From assembly GCF_024205745.1 (NCBI RefSeq), contig NZ_CP073117.1, forward strand, positions 372,001-436,000: 64,000 nucleotides of DNA, given 5' to 3'. The translations under genes and the position numbers were made by a program. Under the pieces are notes generated by a model. The model did not search any database. It had not been told where the DNA came from and saw only the letters and a list, made by a program, of their open reading frames with translations. The stretch's first letter is position 1. The number at the start of each line of letters is the position of its first letter. The stretch comes from Neisseria subflava (GTDB lineage: Bacteria > Pseudomonadota > Gammaproteobacteria > Burkholderiales > Neisseriaceae). This document shows positions 27,428 through 36,179 of this stretch, one piece after another.

Positions 27428-27712
27428 TTAATAATCGATGCGTTCTTTAATAATTTTCAAATCAGGGTAAGACAAAACAATGTCGTACTCACGTCCATCT
27501 TTAAAAGCTTCGATATCCAATACAGGCTGACCTCGACGGCTATCGGCATCAACATCTTGAACTTGATAGCCGCGTTGTTCCAACATTCTTACGGCTTTAG
27601 CACGGTTTTGCTCGAAGTTTTTGTCGCTGTAAATTTTGTGTTCGATGTAATCGCTGGCACCAGCAGTAGCAGCAGACAAAGCAACGATGGCGGTCAATAA
27701 GAATTTTTTCAT
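27428..27712 (-). CDS. small secreted PepSY-like protein
   Basis: This 94-residue precursor has a signal peptide (residues 1-19, cleavage after AGA). The mature domain alternates charged helices and strands (RAKAVRMLEQRGYQVQDVDAD, QPVLDIEAFKDGREYDIVLSYPDLKII), the pattern of a single PepSY domain. Such periplasmic proteins inhibit proteases or bind ligands, but no partner is obvious here. A clear AAGGAAA ribosome site precedes ATG 27712. It is followed by the gene for the membrane/propeller fusion protein about 165 bases on. Confidence 0.8.
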   Translation of the reverse strand: MKKFLLTAIVALSAATAGASDYIEHKIYSDKNFEQNRAKAVRMLEQRGYQVQDVDADSRRGQPVLDIEAFKDGREYDIVLSYPDLKIIKERIDY

Positions 27713-27805
27713 GTTTGATTTCCTTTTAAAATATGTATTCGGGTTTCGATGGATGTATTAAAACATGACAAAATTAGTAGTTAATTAGTGCTTGGTTAAA
27801 CACAG

Positions 27806-27840
27806 TAAAGGCCGTCTGAAAACTGTTCAGACGACCTTTA
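27806..27840. terminator. hairpin of one AG-type and one variant uptake sequence
   Basis: TAAAGGCCGTCTGAA (27806-27820) faces TTCAGACGACCTTTA (27826-27840). The second copy is the GGTCGTCTGAA variant, so one G-U or mismatch interrupts a 15-bp stem. It lies between the divergent PepSY and PP2C genes. Confidence 0.6.
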
Positions 27841-27943
27841 ACCTTAATCATCAAATTTCAAACGTATTGCCCAAGTGTAAATCTGGAGGGTTAGAAACGA
27901 TGAAAAGCCTGCAGCGAATATTCACCCAACAAATGGACAAACC

Positions 27944-28714
27944 ATGAACAAATTTTGCGAAATCACCTTTTGCCAACAAATCGGCAGCAACAAACAGCAC
28001 AACCAAGATGCCCTTTTTAATGGCGAACAAGTGTTTCAATATAAACTCAAAACCGCTGAAACACGTCTTGAAACCCGTCCACGCTTTATCATCGGGATAG
28101 CCGACGGCATTTCCAATAGCAACCGTCCCGAAAAAGCCAGCAAATCAGCCATGCACCTATTAAGCCGTACAGCCCAACTCAGCCGTCAAACCATCAATCA
28201 TGTACAAGCCACTTTATCTCAAGAGTTGGCAGAGGATTATTTTGGTTCCTCAACCACTTTCGTTGCCGCAGAAATCGATCAAACCACCGGCAAAACCAAA
28301 ATCATCAGCGTAGGCGACAGCCGCGCCTATTTGATTGATACACAAGGAAAATGGAAGCAACTGACGCAAGATCACTCGATACTCTCCGAATTGCTGGATG
28401 GTTTGTCGGATAAAAAAGAAGAAGATTTTGCCACCATATATGGCGGCGTTTCTTCTTATCTAGTAGCAGATTATTCCGAATTCCAAGACAAAATATGCCA
28501 TATCGAACTTACACTTAAAGCAGGAGAAAGCCTACTACTTTGTTCAGATGGCCTAAGTGACGCCCTTTCAGAAGAAATAAGAGAAAAAATTTGGCAACAA
28601 TATGATAACGATAAGTCCCGTCTGACTGTATTTCGTAAATTAATTGCGAAACAAAGAGTTTATGATGATATGTCGGTAGTAATTTGTAAGGTTATCCAAA
28701 CACCCTCTATCTAA
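27944..28714 (+). CDS. PP2C-family protein serine/threonine phosphatase
   Basis: This 256-residue soluble phosphatase has the metal-binding motifs of the PPM/PP2C fold: HNQD (residues 19-22), ADGIS (53-57), GDSRAY (125-130), SDGLSD (202-207) and YDDMSVV near 242. It should dephosphorylate Ser/Thr on proteins using Mn or Mg. No Hanks-type kinase, FHA or type VI gene lies in the window, so its partner is unknown. It is divergent from the PepSY gene and 157 bases upstream of the ynb-like operon, with no terminator between, so co-transcription is possible. Confidence 0.9.
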   Translation: MNKFCEITFCQQIGSNKQHNQDALFNGEQVFQYKLKTAETRLETRPRFIIGIADGISNSNRPEKASKSAMHLLSRTAQLSRQTINHVQATLSQELAEDYFGSSTTFVAAEIDQTTGKTKIISVGDSRAYLIDTQGKWKQLTQDHSILSELLDGLSDKKEEDFATIYGGVSSYLVADYSEFQDKICHIELTLKAGESLLLCSDGLSDALSEEIREKIWQQYDNDKSRLTVFRKLIAKQRVYDDMSVVICKVIQTPSI

Positions 28715-28870
28715 CCTTTTAACGATCACTGTCATTAGTTTTAAGTGAAATTTGGAATCATCTTTTACCATATCTCTCCATCATTGCATTCGTCCGTCTA
28801 TCGGATAATCATTGCATTTATTCGATATGTCATGATACTGTTCAAAAAATATGACTATTAGGAGTTTCTC

Positions 28871-30613
28871 ATGTCCGAACAGCAAAAATACTTTTCTACC
28901 CAAGACGGTACTTCGCTTTTCTACCGCTATCGCCCTGCTGCCGATGGTTCTTCCGACAAAGCTATTGTGCTGTTCCATCGCGGGCATGAGCATTCCGGTC
29001 GGATAATGTTTGTAGCGGATGAGCTGGGTTTTGATGATTTTGCCTATTTTGCTTGGGACGCGCGCGGTCATGGTTACAGCCCCGGTGAACGAGGCGATAG
29101 TCCGAGTATCGGCACTTCGGTTGCAGACGTAGATGATTTTATCCGACACATCCAAAACGAATACGGCATCAAACCTGAAAACATTTGCGTGATTGCGCAA
29201 AGTGTCGGTGCGGTATTGGTTTCTACTTGGTTGCACGATTACGCGCCGAAAATCCGTTGCGCCGTATTGGCTTCACCTGCGTTCAAAGTCAAACTCTATG
29301 TTCCGTTTGCCCGTACCGGTTTGAAAATTATGCAAAAATGGCGTGGCAATTTCTTTGTCAACAGCTACGTCAAAGCCCACTATCTGACTCACAATGTCGA
29401 GCGTCAAAAAAGCTACGACAATGATCCGCTTATTGCCCGCGCTATTTCTGTGCGCATCCTGCTGGGTTTATATGAAGCGGCCGAACGCGTCGTTGCCGAT
29501 GCGCAAGCCATTACTACGCCTGTACAACTGTTGATTTCAGGCAGCGATTGGGTTGTTCATCACAAACCGCAACACGATTTTTACAACCGGTTGGGCAGCC
29601 ATATTAAAGAACGCCATATCCTGCCCGGTTTCTACCACGATACTTTAGGCGAGCAAAACCGTGAAATCGCGTTTGTTGAAATGCGCCGTTTTATCCGCGA
29701 GCGTTTCAATCAGCCTTTGCAACAAGTCGATCTGACTCAAGCGCACTTATTTGGAGACAGCCGTCGCGAAGCTGACGAACTGGCTACACCTTTGCCTGTT
29801 TGTACGCCTCGCGGCGCATTTTGGGCAACATATCGCGCCTCGCTCAAACTGGGTTCGCGCTGGAGTGAAGGCTTGAGAATCGGTCAAGAAACAGGTTTTG
29901 ATTCGGGTAGCACGCTGGATTACGTCTACCGCAATCAACCGCAAGGCAGCAATGCTTTCGGTGTATGGGTGGACAAATACTATCTCAACGCCATCGGCTG
30001 GCGCGGCATTCGCCAACGCAAAGTCAATATCGGCAAAGCCATTCAGACGGCCTCAGCCAAACTGCGTGAAGCAGGCAAACCGGTACACGTTTTGGATATC
30101 GCATCCGGTCATGGCCGTTATGTATTGGACGCACTGACTGCCGACACATTGCCTGATTCCGTACGCTTGCGCGATTACAGTCCGATTAATGTCGAAGCCG
30201 GCCGTAAGCTGATTGCCGAGCGCGGCTTGCAAGAGACAGTAACCTTCAATGAAGTCAATGCCTACGACCGCGCCAATTATCACAATTTACAGCCGCGCCC
30301 TACCTTGGGCATCGTCTCCGGCCTGCACGAATTGTTTGCCGACAATGATTTGATTTTGAACTCGCTCTACGGCTTCGGCGAAGCCATTGAAACCGGCGGC
30401 TACCTGATCTACACCGGCCAGCCGTGGCATCCACAACTGGAAATGATTGCCCGCGCCCTGACCAGCCACAAAGCAGGCAGCCCAAACTGGGTAATGCGCC
30501 GCCGCAGTCAGCAGGAAATGGATCAGTTGGTTGAAAAAGCCGGTTTTGAAAAAATCCATCAATGGATAGACGAAGACGGCATTTTCACCGTGAGCTTGGC
30601 AGTAAAGAAATAA
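28871..30613 (+). CDS. alpha/beta hydrolase-methyltransferase fusion (YnbC-like)
   Basis: The 580-residue protein joins an alpha/beta hydrolase (about residues 10-285, nucleophile Ser111 in AQSVGA, acidic and His residues in GSDWVVHH and PGFYHDTLGE) to a class I SAM methyltransferase-like domain (about 400-575, VLDIASGHGRYVLDAL). This two-domain order is that of E. coli YnbC. Its neighbours match YnbD and YnbB. A ribosome site TAGGAG precedes the start. The reaction is not known. A lysophospholipase or lipid-remodelling role is inferred from the operon. Confidence 0.9.
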   Translation: MSEQQKYFSTQDGTSLFYRYRPAADGSSDKAIVLFHRGHEHSGRIMFVADELGFDDFAYFAWDARGHGYSPGERGDSPSIGTSVADVDDFIRHIQNEYGIKPENICVIAQSVGAVLVSTWLHDYAPKIRCAVLASPAFKVKLYVPFARTGLKIMQKWRGNFFVNSYVKAHYLTHNVERQKSYDNDPLIARAISVRILLGLYEAAERVVADAQAITTPVQLLISGSDWVVHHKPQHDFYNRLGSHIKERHILPGFYHDTLGEQNREIAFVEMRRFIRERFNQPLQQVDLTQAHLFGDSRREADELATPLPVCTPRGAFWATYRASLKLGSRWSEGLRIGQETGFDSGSTLDYVYRNQPQGSNAFGVWVDKYYLNAIGWRGIRQRKVNIGKAIQTASAKLREAGKPVHVLDIASGHGRYVLDALTADTLPDSVRLRDYSPINVEAGRKLIAERGLQETVTFNEVNAYDRANYHNLQPRPTLGIVSGLHELFADNDLILNSLYGFGEAIETGGYLIYTGQPWHPQLEMIARALTSHKAGSPNWVMRRRSQQEMDQLVEKAGFEKIHQWIDEDGIFTVSLAVKK

Positions 30614-30617
30614 AAAT

Positions 30618-30656
30618 AAAGGCCGTCTGAACAATTTTTTAACTTCAGACGGCCTT
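30618..30656 (+). terminator. paired uptake sequences inside the lipid operon
   Basis: AAAGGCCGTCTGAA (30618-30631) pairs with TTCAGACGGCCTT (30644-30656) between the YnbC-like and YnbD-like genes. It may attenuate downstream genes. Confidence 0.6.
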
Positions 30657-30665
30657 ATTTAAACC

Positions 30666-31964
30666 ATGTACCTATCCATGAAACCCTCCCTCAAAACCTC
30701 CCTGCTCAAGCTGATTTTAGTCGGTATCCTGTTTTACACCAGCTACGGCCTCTCCAACCATTACGCGGCATCGTTGGACTATGTGCCTGAAATCGCTTTT
30801 GCATGGGAGAGCAATATTCCGTTTTGGGCATGGACGATTGTGCCTTATTGGTCGCTGAACCTGATGTATGCCGCGGCATTTTTTCTTTGCCGTGATACAC
30901 ATGAACAAAACCGATATGTAGCGCACCTTGTCGTCGCCCAACTGATTGCGACTGCTTGCTTTGTGCTGTTTCCGCTACGTTTCGGGTGGCCTAAACCGCC
31001 TGCCGATGGGCTGTCAGGCTGGCTGTTTGATTCATTGGCTGCATTTGATTTGCCGTACAACCAAGCACCATCTTTGCATATCGCGTTGGCGATTATCGTG
31101 GGTGCATTTTATTGGACGCGCTTTCCCAAAATCCGCCTGCCGCTTTTCTTATGGCAAAGCCTGATTGCCTTGTCGGTACTGACGACTTATCAACATCATT
31201 TTATTGACGTGTCGACCGGCGCATTGCTCGGCTGGCTGGTGTTGTGGGCTTTTCCACGTCAGATGACTTCGCCGTTAAAACTGGGTTTGAGTAATGTACG
31301 CTCAAGAAAGATTGCGTTGCTGTATTTTCTTGGCGCGTGTTTAATGGCTTTGCCTGCGCTGCTGGGTGGTGTGTGGCTGTGGTTTATATGGATTAGCGTG
31401 TCTTTGCTGATGGTGGCCTTTGCCTATTTGACTGGGAATGCAAACATATTCCAAAAACAGGCTAACGGTAAATTATCGGCGGCAGCGACGGTTTTACTAT
31501 TGCCTTATCTGGTGGGCGTACGGCTAAACATGGCGTATTGGTTACGCGGTAAAGCGAAAACGGCACAAGTCCGCCATGATGTATGGATTGGCAGCGTTTT
31601 GGGAATTTCAAACCATCTGCCTGCTGTATTGGATGTATGCGCCGAATATCCCTGCCGTAGCTATCAAGGAGAATATCGCTCCCTACCTTTACGGGATATG
31701 GTAACGCCGTCTGAAAACGATTTGGTTCAGACGGCCTCAATATTGGAAACCTTACGCCAAAAACACGGCAAAGTGCTGGTATGTTGCGCTTTGGGTTATG
31801 GAAGAAGTGCCGCAGTGGTGCTGACGTGGCTGCTGGTCTATGGTGGCTGCAAAGACTTGGTGCAAGCGAAGGCCGAACTCAAACAGGCTCGGCCGCAAAT
31901 AGTATTATCGCCGGCCACGGCCCAAGCAGTCGAAGCTGCGGCCAATCGTCTAAAACAAGGATAA
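30666..31964 (+). CDS. PAP2 phosphatase / dual-specificity phosphatase fusion (YnbD-like)
   Basis: The 432-residue protein has an N-terminal polytopic PAP2-like domain (about residues 15-200, APSLHIALAI and HHFIDVSTGALLGW carrying the phosphatase His residues). More membrane segments follow, then a C-terminal dual-specificity phosphatase domain with the P-loop CCALGYGRSA near residue 373. The histidine usual before the catalytic Cys is replaced by Cys. The order PAP2 then DSP is that of E. coli YnbD. It probably removes phosphate from a lipid head group. The initiation codon could also be the ATG four codons later. Confidence 0.88.
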   Translation: MYLSMKPSLKTSLLKLILVGILFYTSYGLSNHYAASLDYVPEIAFAWESNIPFWAWTIVPYWSLNLMYAAAFFLCRDTHEQNRYVAHLVVAQLIATACFVLFPLRFGWPKPPADGLSGWLFDSLAAFDLPYNQAPSLHIALAIIVGAFYWTRFPKIRLPLFLWQSLIALSVLTTYQHHFIDVSTGALLGWLVLWAFPRQMTSPLKLGLSNVRSRKIALLYFLGACLMALPALLGGVWLWFIWISVSLLMVAFAYLTGNANIFQKQANGKLSAAATVLLLPYLVGVRLNMAYWLRGKAKTAQVRHDVWIGSVLGISNHLPAVLDVCAEYPCRSYQGEYRSLPLRDMVTPSENDLVQTASILETLRQKHGKVLVCCALGYGRSAAVVLTWLLVYGGCKDLVQAKAELKQARPQIVLSPATAQAVEAAANRLKQG

Positions 31965-31966
31965 TG

Positions 31967-32341
31967 ATGAACAACGCAACCGACAGCCGTGTTACTGCCC
32001 ACCTGCTCTCTACCACACATTATGTTGCCGCCTGCAACGCCTTACTGCTCGCCTTGTCGGTAAAATATGGCGGCGCATGGTTTGCGGTGCAACTTGTCTT
32101 GGCAGCAGTTTTGTTGTACTGCCATATCCGTATTCACTTCGATCGTCGCGTGTTCCAAGACTTTGCCGACAACCGCTACTCCCCTGAAGACTTCGACCAA
32201 TCCTTACAACAAAACGGTTTGCGTCAAATTTCAGGCAACCGTACGTTGACCCAACGAATAAACGGCACACTTTCCCTATGGCGTAAAAGCTTATACCTGA
32301 CCGCTGCACAATTTTTAATTTTGCTTATCCAAAGCATTTGA
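31967..32341 (+). CDS. small membrane protein of the ynb-like operon
   Basis: This protein has about 124 residues. Two hydrophobic segments lie at about residues 14-55 (CNALLLALSVKYGG, AVQLVLAAVLLYCHIRIHF) and a third at the C-terminus (LTAAQFLILLIQSI). I do not recognise the family. ATG 31964 overlaps the YnbD stop (TAATG) and ATG 31967 follows. The latter has AAGG at better spacing. Overlap with the preceding gene shows it belongs to the operon, so a helper role in the lipid pathway is likely. Confidence 0.75.
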   Translation: MNNATDSRVTAHLLSTTHYVAACNALLLALSVKYGGAWFAVQLVLAAVLLYCHIRIHFDRRVFQDFADNRYSPEDFDQSLQQNGLRQISGNRTLTQRINGTLSLWRKSLYLTAAQFLILLIQSI

Positions 32342-32404
32342 TTATTTTTGCTGATTTACCCAAACCGAATCCTTAGCGGTATCTCACTCCCAAAGGCAGA
32401 AACA

Positions 32405-33112
32405 ATGAAAAACTTCCTCAAAAAACAACTTGCCTGGCTGACCGACCAAGCCTTGTGCCTGTCGGTCTCTTTTCTTACGGGCGTGCGCCCCAAAAGCCCG
32501 CACGAGCTGACATTCAATCAGCACCAAAAGGTCTATTATGCCAATCACGGCAGCCATGGCGATTTTGTGCTGGTGTGGATTTCCCTGCCCCGCCGCTGGC
32601 GCTTGTCCACGCGTCCAGTCGCCGGTTCGGATTACTGGCTGACAAGCAAACTCAAACGCTTCATCATTCAAAACGTTTTCAACGCCTTGCTGATTCCGCG
32701 CCATAGCGATAATCCGCAAGCGATTACCGAACAGATGAAAGACGCGCTAAACGCAGGCGACTCCTTGATTATTTTCCCTGAAGGCACGCGTAACACTGAT
32801 GACAACACCATCCTACTGCCGTTCAAGTCCGGCATTTATCATTTGGCAAAAAGCAAACCCGATACCGAATTTGTGCCGATTTGGATAGACAACATCAGCC
32901 GCGTACTGCCCAAAGGCAAAATCCTGCCTATCCCGCTTTTGTGTGAAGTCCATATCGGACAGCCGCTTACCTTGCAGGAAAACGAAGACAAAGACAGCTT
33001 TTTGACACGCAGCCGTGAAGCGCTGCTGGCACTCAGGCCGTCTGAAAACGACCGCAGCGAACTTCGCCAAAATGAACCTGAAGTTCAGCAAAACAAAGGA
33101 GGACAAGCATGA
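32405..33112 (+). CDS. lysophospholipid acyltransferase (PlsC-like)
   Basis: The protein of about 235 residues carries the acyltransferase HX4D motif in NHGSHGDF (residues 47-54) and FPEGTR (123-128). These bind the glycerolipid acceptor and acyl donor. It should acylate a lysophospholipid or glycerol-phosphate derivative at the membrane. The start at 32405 is chosen because the preceding 19 codons are not family-like. The 3' end overlaps the next start (ATGA), so translation is coupled to the cytidylyltransferase. E. coli ynbABCD has no such gene, so this is an addition. Confidence 0.9.
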   Translation: MKNFLKKQLAWLTDQALCLSVSFLTGVRPKSPHELTFNQHQKVYYANHGSHGDFVLVWISLPRRWRLSTRPVAGSDYWLTSKLKRFIIQNVFNALLIPRHSDNPQAITEQMKDALNAGDSLIIFPEGTRNTDDNTILLPFKSGIYHLAKSKPDTEFVPIWIDNISRVLPKGKILPIPLLCEVHIGQPLTLQENEDKDSFLTRSREALLALRPSENDRSELRQNEPEVQQNKGGQA

Positions 33113-34098
33113 GCCTTTCTACGACTTCCCAACAAATCATTGTCGAACAAGCCGCCGCTCATCTGACTCCACAAGCCAGCTATATTTTTGTCGGCGTGTT
33201 TGCCGTATTGTGTTTTGCCAGCATCATCGGACAATGGCTCAAGCGCAAAAACGGCGCCGATAATGCCACCATCGCCAACCTCAACGCCCGCATTTACGCA
33301 TGGTGGCTGATGACGCTGGTGTTACTGGGCGCGTTTTGGTTCGGCAAAATCGGGACGGTTGTACTGTTTTTCCTGATTTCATTTGCCGCACTGCGCGAAT
33401 TTATGACCCTTGTCTATCGCCGCCGTAGCGACTATTACAGCATGGTTGTCTGCTTTTACCTGCTGCTGCCGGTGCAATACTATTTCGTCTATGACGGCTG
33501 GTACGGCATGTTCAGCATTTTTATTCCGGTTTACGGCTTTTTGATACTGCCGATTATTGCCAGCCTCAGCGGCCAAACCGCGCATTTTTTGGAACGTGCC
33601 GCCAAAACACAATGGATGGCGATGATTTGCATCTTCTGTCTGTCCCATGTTCCGGCGCTGATGTTTCTAGACTTGGACGGCTTCGATAATAGCAACAATA
33701 TCCTGTTGCTGATCTTCCTGATTGGCGTGGTGCAAGTATCGGATGTGTTGCAATACGTTTGGGGCAAACTGATTGGCGGTGCAAAAATCATGCCTTCGCT
33801 TTCCCCGTCCAAAACCATTTCCGGCACTGTCGGCGGTATTTTGTCGGCCACAGCCATTGCCGCTCTGATAGCGCCGATTACGCCGTTCTCGCACGGCCAA
33901 GCAGCCGTTATCGGCTTTATCGTCTGCCTGATGGGTTTCTTTGGCGGCCTGGTTATGTCTGCCATCAAACGCGATTACGGTGTCAAAGACTGGGGCAATA
34001 TGATACGCGGACATGGCGGTATGCTTGACCGCGTTGATTCGATTTGTTTTGCCGCGCCCGTGTTTTTCCACATCACCCGTTATTTCTGGAACGGCTAA
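33109..34098 (+). CDS. phosphatidate cytidylyltransferase (CdsA/YnbB-like)
   Basis: The 329-residue polytopic protein ends with the CDS signature: SPSKTISGTVGG near residue 228, and the closing VKDWGNMIRGHGGMLDRVDS with the conserved Gly, His and Asp residues. It makes CDP-diacylglycerol from phosphatidate and CTP. As a second, operon-embedded copy it resembles E. coli YnbB. CDP-activated lipid from this enzyme could feed the CDP-alcohol transferase at 24679-25278. It is the last gene of the operon, followed by a DUS terminator. Confidence 0.92.
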   Translation: MSLSTTSQQIIVEQAAAHLTPQASYIFVGVFAVLCFASIIGQWLKRKNGADNATIANLNARIYAWWLMTLVLLGAFWFGKIGTVVLFFLISFAALREFMTLVYRRRSDYYSMVVCFYLLLPVQYYFVYDGWYGMFSIFIPVYGFLILPIIASLSGQTAHFLERAAKTQWMAMICIFCLSHVPALMFLDLDGFDNSNNILLLIFLIGVVQVSDVLQYVWGKLIGGAKIMPSLSPSKTISGTVGGILSATAIAALIAPITPFSHGQAAVIGFIVCLMGFFGGLVMSAIKRDYGVKDWGNMIRGHGGMLDRVDSICFAAPVFFHITRYFWNG

Positions 34099-34104
34099 AA
34101 CTTT

Positions 34105-34138
34105 AGGCCGTCTGAAAGCTGTTTTTCAGACGGCCTTT
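34105..34138 (+). terminator. paired uptake sequences ending the lipid operon
   Basis: AGGCCGTCTGAAA at 34105-34117 pairs with TTTCAGACGGCCT at 34124-34136, and TT follows. Confidence 0.7.
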
Positions 34139-34207
34139 AATGCATGAAACTGCCAGCCCTGCCAATTCGTTATACAATACGCGACATTGTTATTACATAC
34201 ACACAAC

Positions 34208-34828
34208 ATGAATAAACCCTCTCCAATCTTTCCCATTTTTCTTGCTACGATTATCTTCGCCCTCATTGTTTGGTCAGGTATTAATCCCCATGACCGCGCT
34301 GTCTGGTACGCCGAAATCATTCCCGTAGCATCCGTATTCTTCCTTCTGGTTGCCACCTACCGCATTTTCCGCTTCAGCAACCTGGCCTACTTATTCATGA
34401 GTTTCTGGCTCATCATGCATTCCATCGGTGCATACTACACTTTTGCCGATGTGCCATTTGAATCCATCAACCGCTTTGTCGAGCCAATTTTGGGCGAAAA
34501 CCGCAATCATTACGACCGTATTGCCCATTACATCATCGGCTTTTATGCCTATCCAATGGCTGAGTGGCTGCTGCGCCGCAAACTGTGCAACCTGCCGCTG
34601 GCCTTATTTTTCTCCCTGTTCTTCATTATGAGCGTGGCTGCCGCCTATGAAATCATCGAATGGCAATATGCCGTCATCGACGGCGGAGAAGCCGGACTGG
34701 AATTTTTGGGTTCTCAAGGCGATATTTGGGACGCGCAAAAAGACATGCTTGCCGATACTTTGGGCGCGTTAACCTCGCTGTTTATTTTTGTGTTTACCCG
34801 CCCCGATAAACGTTTGGGTTCCTCTTAA
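34208..34828 (+). CDS. DUF2238 / YjdF-like membrane protein
   Basis: The protein of about 206 residues has five or six membrane segments. It carries the DUF2238 pattern: MHSIGAYYTFADVPF, HYDRIAHYIIGFYAYPMAEWLLRR, and EWQYAVIDGGEAGLEFLGSQGDIWDAQKDMLADTLGA. The acidic GDxWDAQKDM motif is the family hallmark. Function is unknown. ATG 34208 is preferred because the hydrophobic core begins straight after it. No strong ribosome site is seen. It stands alone after a terminator. Confidence 0.83.
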   Translation: MNKPSPIFPIFLATIIFALIVWSGINPHDRAVWYAEIIPVASVFFLLVATYRIFRFSNLAYLFMSFWLIMHSIGAYYTFADVPFESINRFVEPILGENRNHYDRIAHYIIGFYAYPMAEWLLRRKLCNLPLALFFSLFFIMSVAAAYEIIEWQYAVIDGGEAGLEFLGSQGDIWDAQKDMLADTLGALTSLFIFVFTRPDKRLGSS

Positions 34829-34845
34829 ATATATCTCTTTAAAAT

Positions 34846-34884
34846 AAAAGGCCGTCTGAAACAGATTTTCAGACGGCCTTTTTT
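34846..34884 (+). terminator. paired uptake sequences after the DUF2238 gene
   Basis: AAAAGGCCGTCTGAAA pairs with TTTTCAGACGGCCTTTT, with a short loop and six T at the end. Confidence 0.8.
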
Positions 34885-35055
34885 CATTTTTCTATCGTTG
34901 TTATTGTAAAAATTAATAAATGCGATAGTTAAAAACATAAGCCGATTTTGAAACAAAATCCGTCATCAAAATTTTTAAGCACATGAAATATATAAAAAAC
35001 CATGTCTGTTAAGATTTTGTAAACAATATGCCTACGTCAACCTGAATTTTTCGAT
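34885..35055. other. AT-rich upstream region of ubiU
   Basis: Very AT-rich DNA between the DUF2238 terminator and the FNR-type site. No gene is visible. Confidence 0.5.
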
Positions 35056-35097
35056 TTGATTTAAATCAGCATATCTTGTGTCATTAATCCATAAAAT
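35056..35097 (+). promoter_or_regulatory. class II FNR-dependent promoter of ubiUVT
   Basis: TTGATTTAAATCAG (35056-35069) matches the FNR consensus TTGAT-N4-ATCAA at nine of ten positions. TAAAAT (35092-35097) lies where a -10 box should be if the site is centred 41.5 bases before the start of transcription, predicted near 35104. There is no -35 box, as expected. This fits the O2-independent pathway encoded downstream. Confidence 0.75.
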
Positions 35098-35161
35098 ATC
35101 CGGAATTCTACAAAATATTGATTAACCCGATAGACGTTATCATTAAGATGAGAAACACAAA

Positions 35162-36169
35162 ATGCAGAAAATTCCAGAATTAGTCTGCCCTGCCGGCAAC
35201 CTGCCTGCACTGAAAACCGCTGTGGACAATGGTGCGGACACGGTTTACATGGGTTTGAAAGATGCGACCAATGCACGAAACTTTCCGGGGCTGAATTTCG
35301 ATATGAAATCGGCACGGGAAGGCGTAGCTTACGCCCATGCGCGCGGACGCAATGTACTGATGGCCATTAATACATTTGCACAAGCCGGCCAAGTGGAGCG
35401 TTGGCACGCTGCTGTGGATACGGCGGCGGATTTGGGTGCCGATGCGATTATTGTAGCCGACCCTGCCATCATGGCGTATGCGGCAGACAAACATCCGAAT
35501 TTACGCCTGCATATGTCGGTACAAGGTTCGGCCACCAATTACGAAGCCATCAATATGATGAAGGAGCTGTTCGGCATCCGTCGTGCCGTTTTGCCGCGTG
35601 TACTGACCATCGATCAGGTCAAACATGTGATTGACAATACTGATGTGGAGATTGAAGTTTTTGGCTTCGGCAGTTTGTGTGTGATGGTGGAAGGCCGTTG
35701 CATCTTGTCGAGCTATGCAACAGGCGAATCACCCAATATGCAAGGTGTCTGCTCTCCGGCAAAATCCGTCCGCTGGGAACAACTGCCCGACCGCATGAAC
35801 GTACGTCTAAACCAGGTATTGATAGACCAATACAAACCCAATGAACCCGCAGGTTATCCAACCTTGTGCAAAGGCCGCTTTGAAGTCAATGATGAAACCT
35901 ACTATGCTTTGGAAGAACCGACCAGCCTAAATGTTTTGGAAATGTTGCCCGAACTCATCAAAATCGGTGTGTCCGCCATCAAAATCGAGGGACGCCAACG
36001 TAGCCCGATGTATACGGCGCAAGTAACCAAATCCCTGCGCCAAGCACTGGATGCAGCCGCAGCCGACCCGTCGCATTTCAAAGTCAATCCGTCCTGGAAC
36101 AATGCCTTGAGCAAAGTTTCGGAAGGTCATCAGACAACTTTGGGCGCATACAACCGCCCATGGAAATAA
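35162..36169 (+). CDS. ubiU: O2-independent ubiquinone hydroxylation protein UbiU
   Basis: UbiU (YhbU) is a U32-family iron-sulfur protein. With UbiV and UbiT it hydroxylates ubiquinone precursors without oxygen. The 335-residue protein starts [20 protein letters not shown], typical of U32, and carries the U32 signature around [21 protein letters not shown]. Its cluster cysteines are in [16 protein letters not shown] and TLCKGRF. It leads a three-gene operon in the order UbiU, UbiV, UbiT, with 10 bases to ubiV. FNR control is supported by the upstream site. Confidence 0.95.
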   Translation: MQKIPELVCPAGNLPALKTAVDNGADTVYMGLKDATNARNFPGLNFDMKSAREGVAYAHARGRNVLMAINTFAQAGQVERWHAAVDTAADLGADAIIVADPAIMAYAADKHPNLRLHMSVQGSATNYEAINMMKELFGIRRAVLPRVLTIDQVKHVIDNTDVEIEVFGFGSLCVMVEGRCILSSYATGESPNMQGVCSPAKSVRWEQLPDRMNVRLNQVLIDQYKPNEPAGYPTLCKGRFEVNDETYYALEEPTSLNVLEMLPELIKIGVSAIKIEGRQRSPMYTAQVTKSLRQALDAAAADPSHFKVNPSWNNALSKVSEGHQTTLGAYNRPWK

Positions 36170-36179
36170 GGGGGAAAAA

